Part shown: one piece after another, positions 62,201-64,000 of the stretch
Layout: every line of letters begins with the position of its first letter
Numbering within the stretch: the stretch's first letter is position 1
Assembly: GCA_030272155.1 (NCBI GenBank)
Contig: CP126196.1
Span: 4,154,001 to 4,218,000 of the forward strand
Direction: 5' to 3'
Source: Tetradesmus obliquus
Taxonomy: Eukaryota > Chlorophyta > Chlorophyceae > Sphaeropleales > Scenedesmaceae
DNA: 64,000 bases
Notes under the pieces: model-generated
Databases searched by the model: none
Told to the model about the DNA's origin: nothing
The model's input: only the letters and a program-made list of their open reading frames with translations
Program-made: the position numbers and the translations under genes

Positions 62201-64000
62201 CGCAGCAGACGCGCGCAGCTTGTGCACGTCTGACTTGGCTGCTGCCAGCTGCTTTGCCAGCGCCAGGGACTCCTCACGGCTCTCTGCGACCAGGTTCAGC
62301 AGCAGCAGCAGCAAAAGCAGCAGCAGCTAAGCAGTCGCAACTCAAGATTGTGCAGGGGCGGGCGCGGTGCTGTTGCTTTATGCCGCAGCAAGCAAAAGCA
62401 AGTGCTGCACACACAACAAAGGCAGATGCTGCTGTGCCTCGACGACGTCGTTCAGAAGCACTCTGTCGTGCTGCTGCCGCACCTGCCAGCGAGTGCAGCA
62501 GCTGTGCAGGGATGTCTGCGCCGCCAGCCTCCTGGCTGAGCTCAGAGGCGCGGATGTCCAGCGCCCTGGACAACACAGAAACATCATTCAGCAGCAATCA
62601 ACACCAAAGATACAGTCCGTCAAGTGCTACACAGTCGCCCACTGCTGCCAGCATTGCAGAGATACGAGAAAAGGCGCACTTGCGGTGTAGCCAGCAGCCG
62701 CTGCGTTGTTGTGGGTGAGTACGTGCTGCAATGCCGGCTGGGGTTTGGCTCTGCCGCTGCTGCAACAGCGGCCGTACACCAACAGATCACCCCTGCTAGC
62801 CCAATTGCCATGATGCCACTTTTGCTGCTGCTGCTGCTGCTGCTGCTAACTGTTGCTGCCTGTTGCAGCAGACCCGCAGCTCACCTGTTCAGACGGTCCA
62901 CTTCTTTGTCCCGCTGCTGCACCACCTGCCTAGCAGCTTCCAGCTCAGCTGTCGCTGTCACAAGCTGTTGCTGCAGATCGTGAGCCTGCAACGCACAGGA
63001 CAACAACAGTATCATACTGTCATTCTGCATGTTGAACAACAGCGAGCAACCAGGCCAGGTGCAGCGAGCAAGACACGTGACACATCTGCAGCAACCGCTG
63101 CACTGCAAAGCTGCGCAGTCGGCCGTGTGCACACAGTGGCTCGCAACTCCTGCATGCAGATGTTGTAGCCGTAGTAATGACTTGAGCAGCAAGCACAGCA
63201 GCTGCAACTGCAAGGCATGCCGCACCTTGCCTTTGGCAACCTGCAGCTTGCTGCTGAGGTCTGCTTGCCCCTTCAGCTCATCCAAGCGGGCCTCGAGCTT
63301 GCGCGTGTACACCTTGCTCTCAGCAACCTCATCCTGCGTAACATGCAAGATTTGGGTGTACACAGGTGTGAGCGAAGTGTGACTGCGCCTGCGATGTGAA
63401 CTTCAGCAAGCCAAGCGTCACCAGGTGGCATGAATGCAGCTTACTTCCAATGTGGGTATCTGCACCCGCCTGTTGAACGGTCCCTAAGGTACCAGTATTG
63501 GCATCTGCTGCTGCCAACCCTTAGCATGCTGGGGCCACAACGTGCGCGTGCTGCACCGCCGTCTGTGCTACCGCCGGCTGGAATCAATGCTAGCTGCGTG
63601 TCCTCTGCTGCTGCGTTCTAGGCCAGCTGCTGTACAATGGCTCATTGCACACGCACCCTCAGCTGCCCCTTCTCCTGTCCCAGCTTTTGCAGCAGCCGCT
63701 GAGCCATGTCAAGCTCTCGCTCCTTGCTGGACAGCGCTGCTTTAGTGACCTTGAGCTTGTCACGCAGCTCATTGCACTTCTGATCCTTTGCCTCATATCT
63801 CTTGGCAAGGTCCTGCAAGCATGAAGGACACAAGTCTGCAGGACTGAGTAGGATGTGGGCCATTCAGGCTACTATGATGTGTGTATTGCTGCTTCGCTTG
63901 GTGAGCAGAGAATGAACCAGTGCAAGTGCCGGCACACCGCATATAGGTAGCGATAGAAATGATGCCACTGATGCAAAACCGTTAACACAACAATGCCTGC
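56193..64000 (-). CDS. Long coiled-coil protein with Q/S-rich tail, at least 12 exons, N-terminus outside the window
   Basis: Exons seen, in transcript order: 63657-63812, 63226-63333, 62885-62985, 62483-62565, 62063-62283, 61636-61760, 61128-61353, 60747-60896, 60317-60480, 59986-60067, 57002-59777, 56193-56659; they sum to 4,659 bp in frame (1,552 codons plus stop). The first ten exons give a continuous heptad-type coiled coil of about 470 residues rich in E, K, Q, R and A (LAKRYEAKDQKCNELRDKL ... LEKQL-type). The 2,776-bp exon encodes a low-complexity region dominated by S, G, A and Q runs, with scattered SRR/RRSS stretches. A short last exon ends in a helix (ALEELLEKLNEGQPSLQDLA). The first codons lie beyond 64000. 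The pattern suits a cytoskeletal or basal-body scaffold, but I do not recognise the family. The dense (CTG)n in the big exon translates to poly-Q/poly-A. Confidence 0.75.
57120..59420. repeat. CTG/CAG-rich coding low-complexity region
   Basis: Numerous short CTG/CAG tracts (for example near 57242-57256, 58651-58672 and 59367-59392) encode Q and A runs on the minus strand. They also create long spurious frames on the plus strand. Confidence 0.8.

Overview
The window looks like nuclear DNA of a green alga, most plausibly a chlorophycean of the Scenedesmus/Tetradesmus type. The grounds are: short exons joined by many GT-AG introns of about 100-600 bp; introns and linkers saturated with (CTG)n/(CAG)n; TGTAA motifs (the chlorophyte poly(A) signal) after several stops; and algal/ciliary gene families. 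Species assignment is inference. Exon models were built by hand by matching intron phases; in five of the six genes the summed exons give an uninterrupted frame, but no transcript data were available.

Layout. 1-3086: no recognisable gene. 3087-15825 (+): a 19-exon gene for a secreted 1,683-residue protein built of repeated beta-sandwich modules resembling DUF11/DUF7507; its last intron carries two huge pentanucleotide arrays. 15826-20690: non-coding, with duplicated segments and nine copies of a ~131 bp satellite. 20817-26865 (-): a polymorphic-outer-membrane-protein-like (Pmp) beta-helix plus multi-pass membrane gene, broken by three frameshifts and three in-frame stops. 27295-32674 (-): a CGI-58/ABHD5-type alpha/beta hydrolase (400 aa). 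33494-38361 (+): a TMEM237-like transition-zone membrane protein (682 aa), divergent from the hydrolase. 39140-44538 and 48900-53492 (both -): two tandem paralogues for secreted Cys-rich proteins with a shared, apparently novel C-terminal domain (797 and 824 aa). 56193-64000 (-, start lies outside): a long coiled-coil protein with a Q/S-rich tail (at least 1,552 aa).

The most striking feature is structural. In all six genes, exons are accompanied by tandem, truncated copies of themselves anchored on a splice site: either intron 3' end + AG + 5' part of the exon, or 3' part of the exon + GT donor. In the best cases one exon is followed or preceded by up to six such partial copies (TMEM237-like exon 6; hydrolase exons 6, 8 and 9). 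The complete copy usually has the only intact exon frame with both splice sites. The duplication joints sit in CTG/CTGCAG-rich sequence, and the intron 3' ends of this genome are themselves commonly (CTG)n-CAG. This suggests a recurrent process that stutters exon borders, feeding new splice sites, exons and pseudo-exons.

A short tRNA-promoter-containing repeat (SINE-like) is present in three copies: in an intron of the repeat-domain gene, in an intron of the TMEM237-like gene, and just after the stop of a Cys-rich gene.
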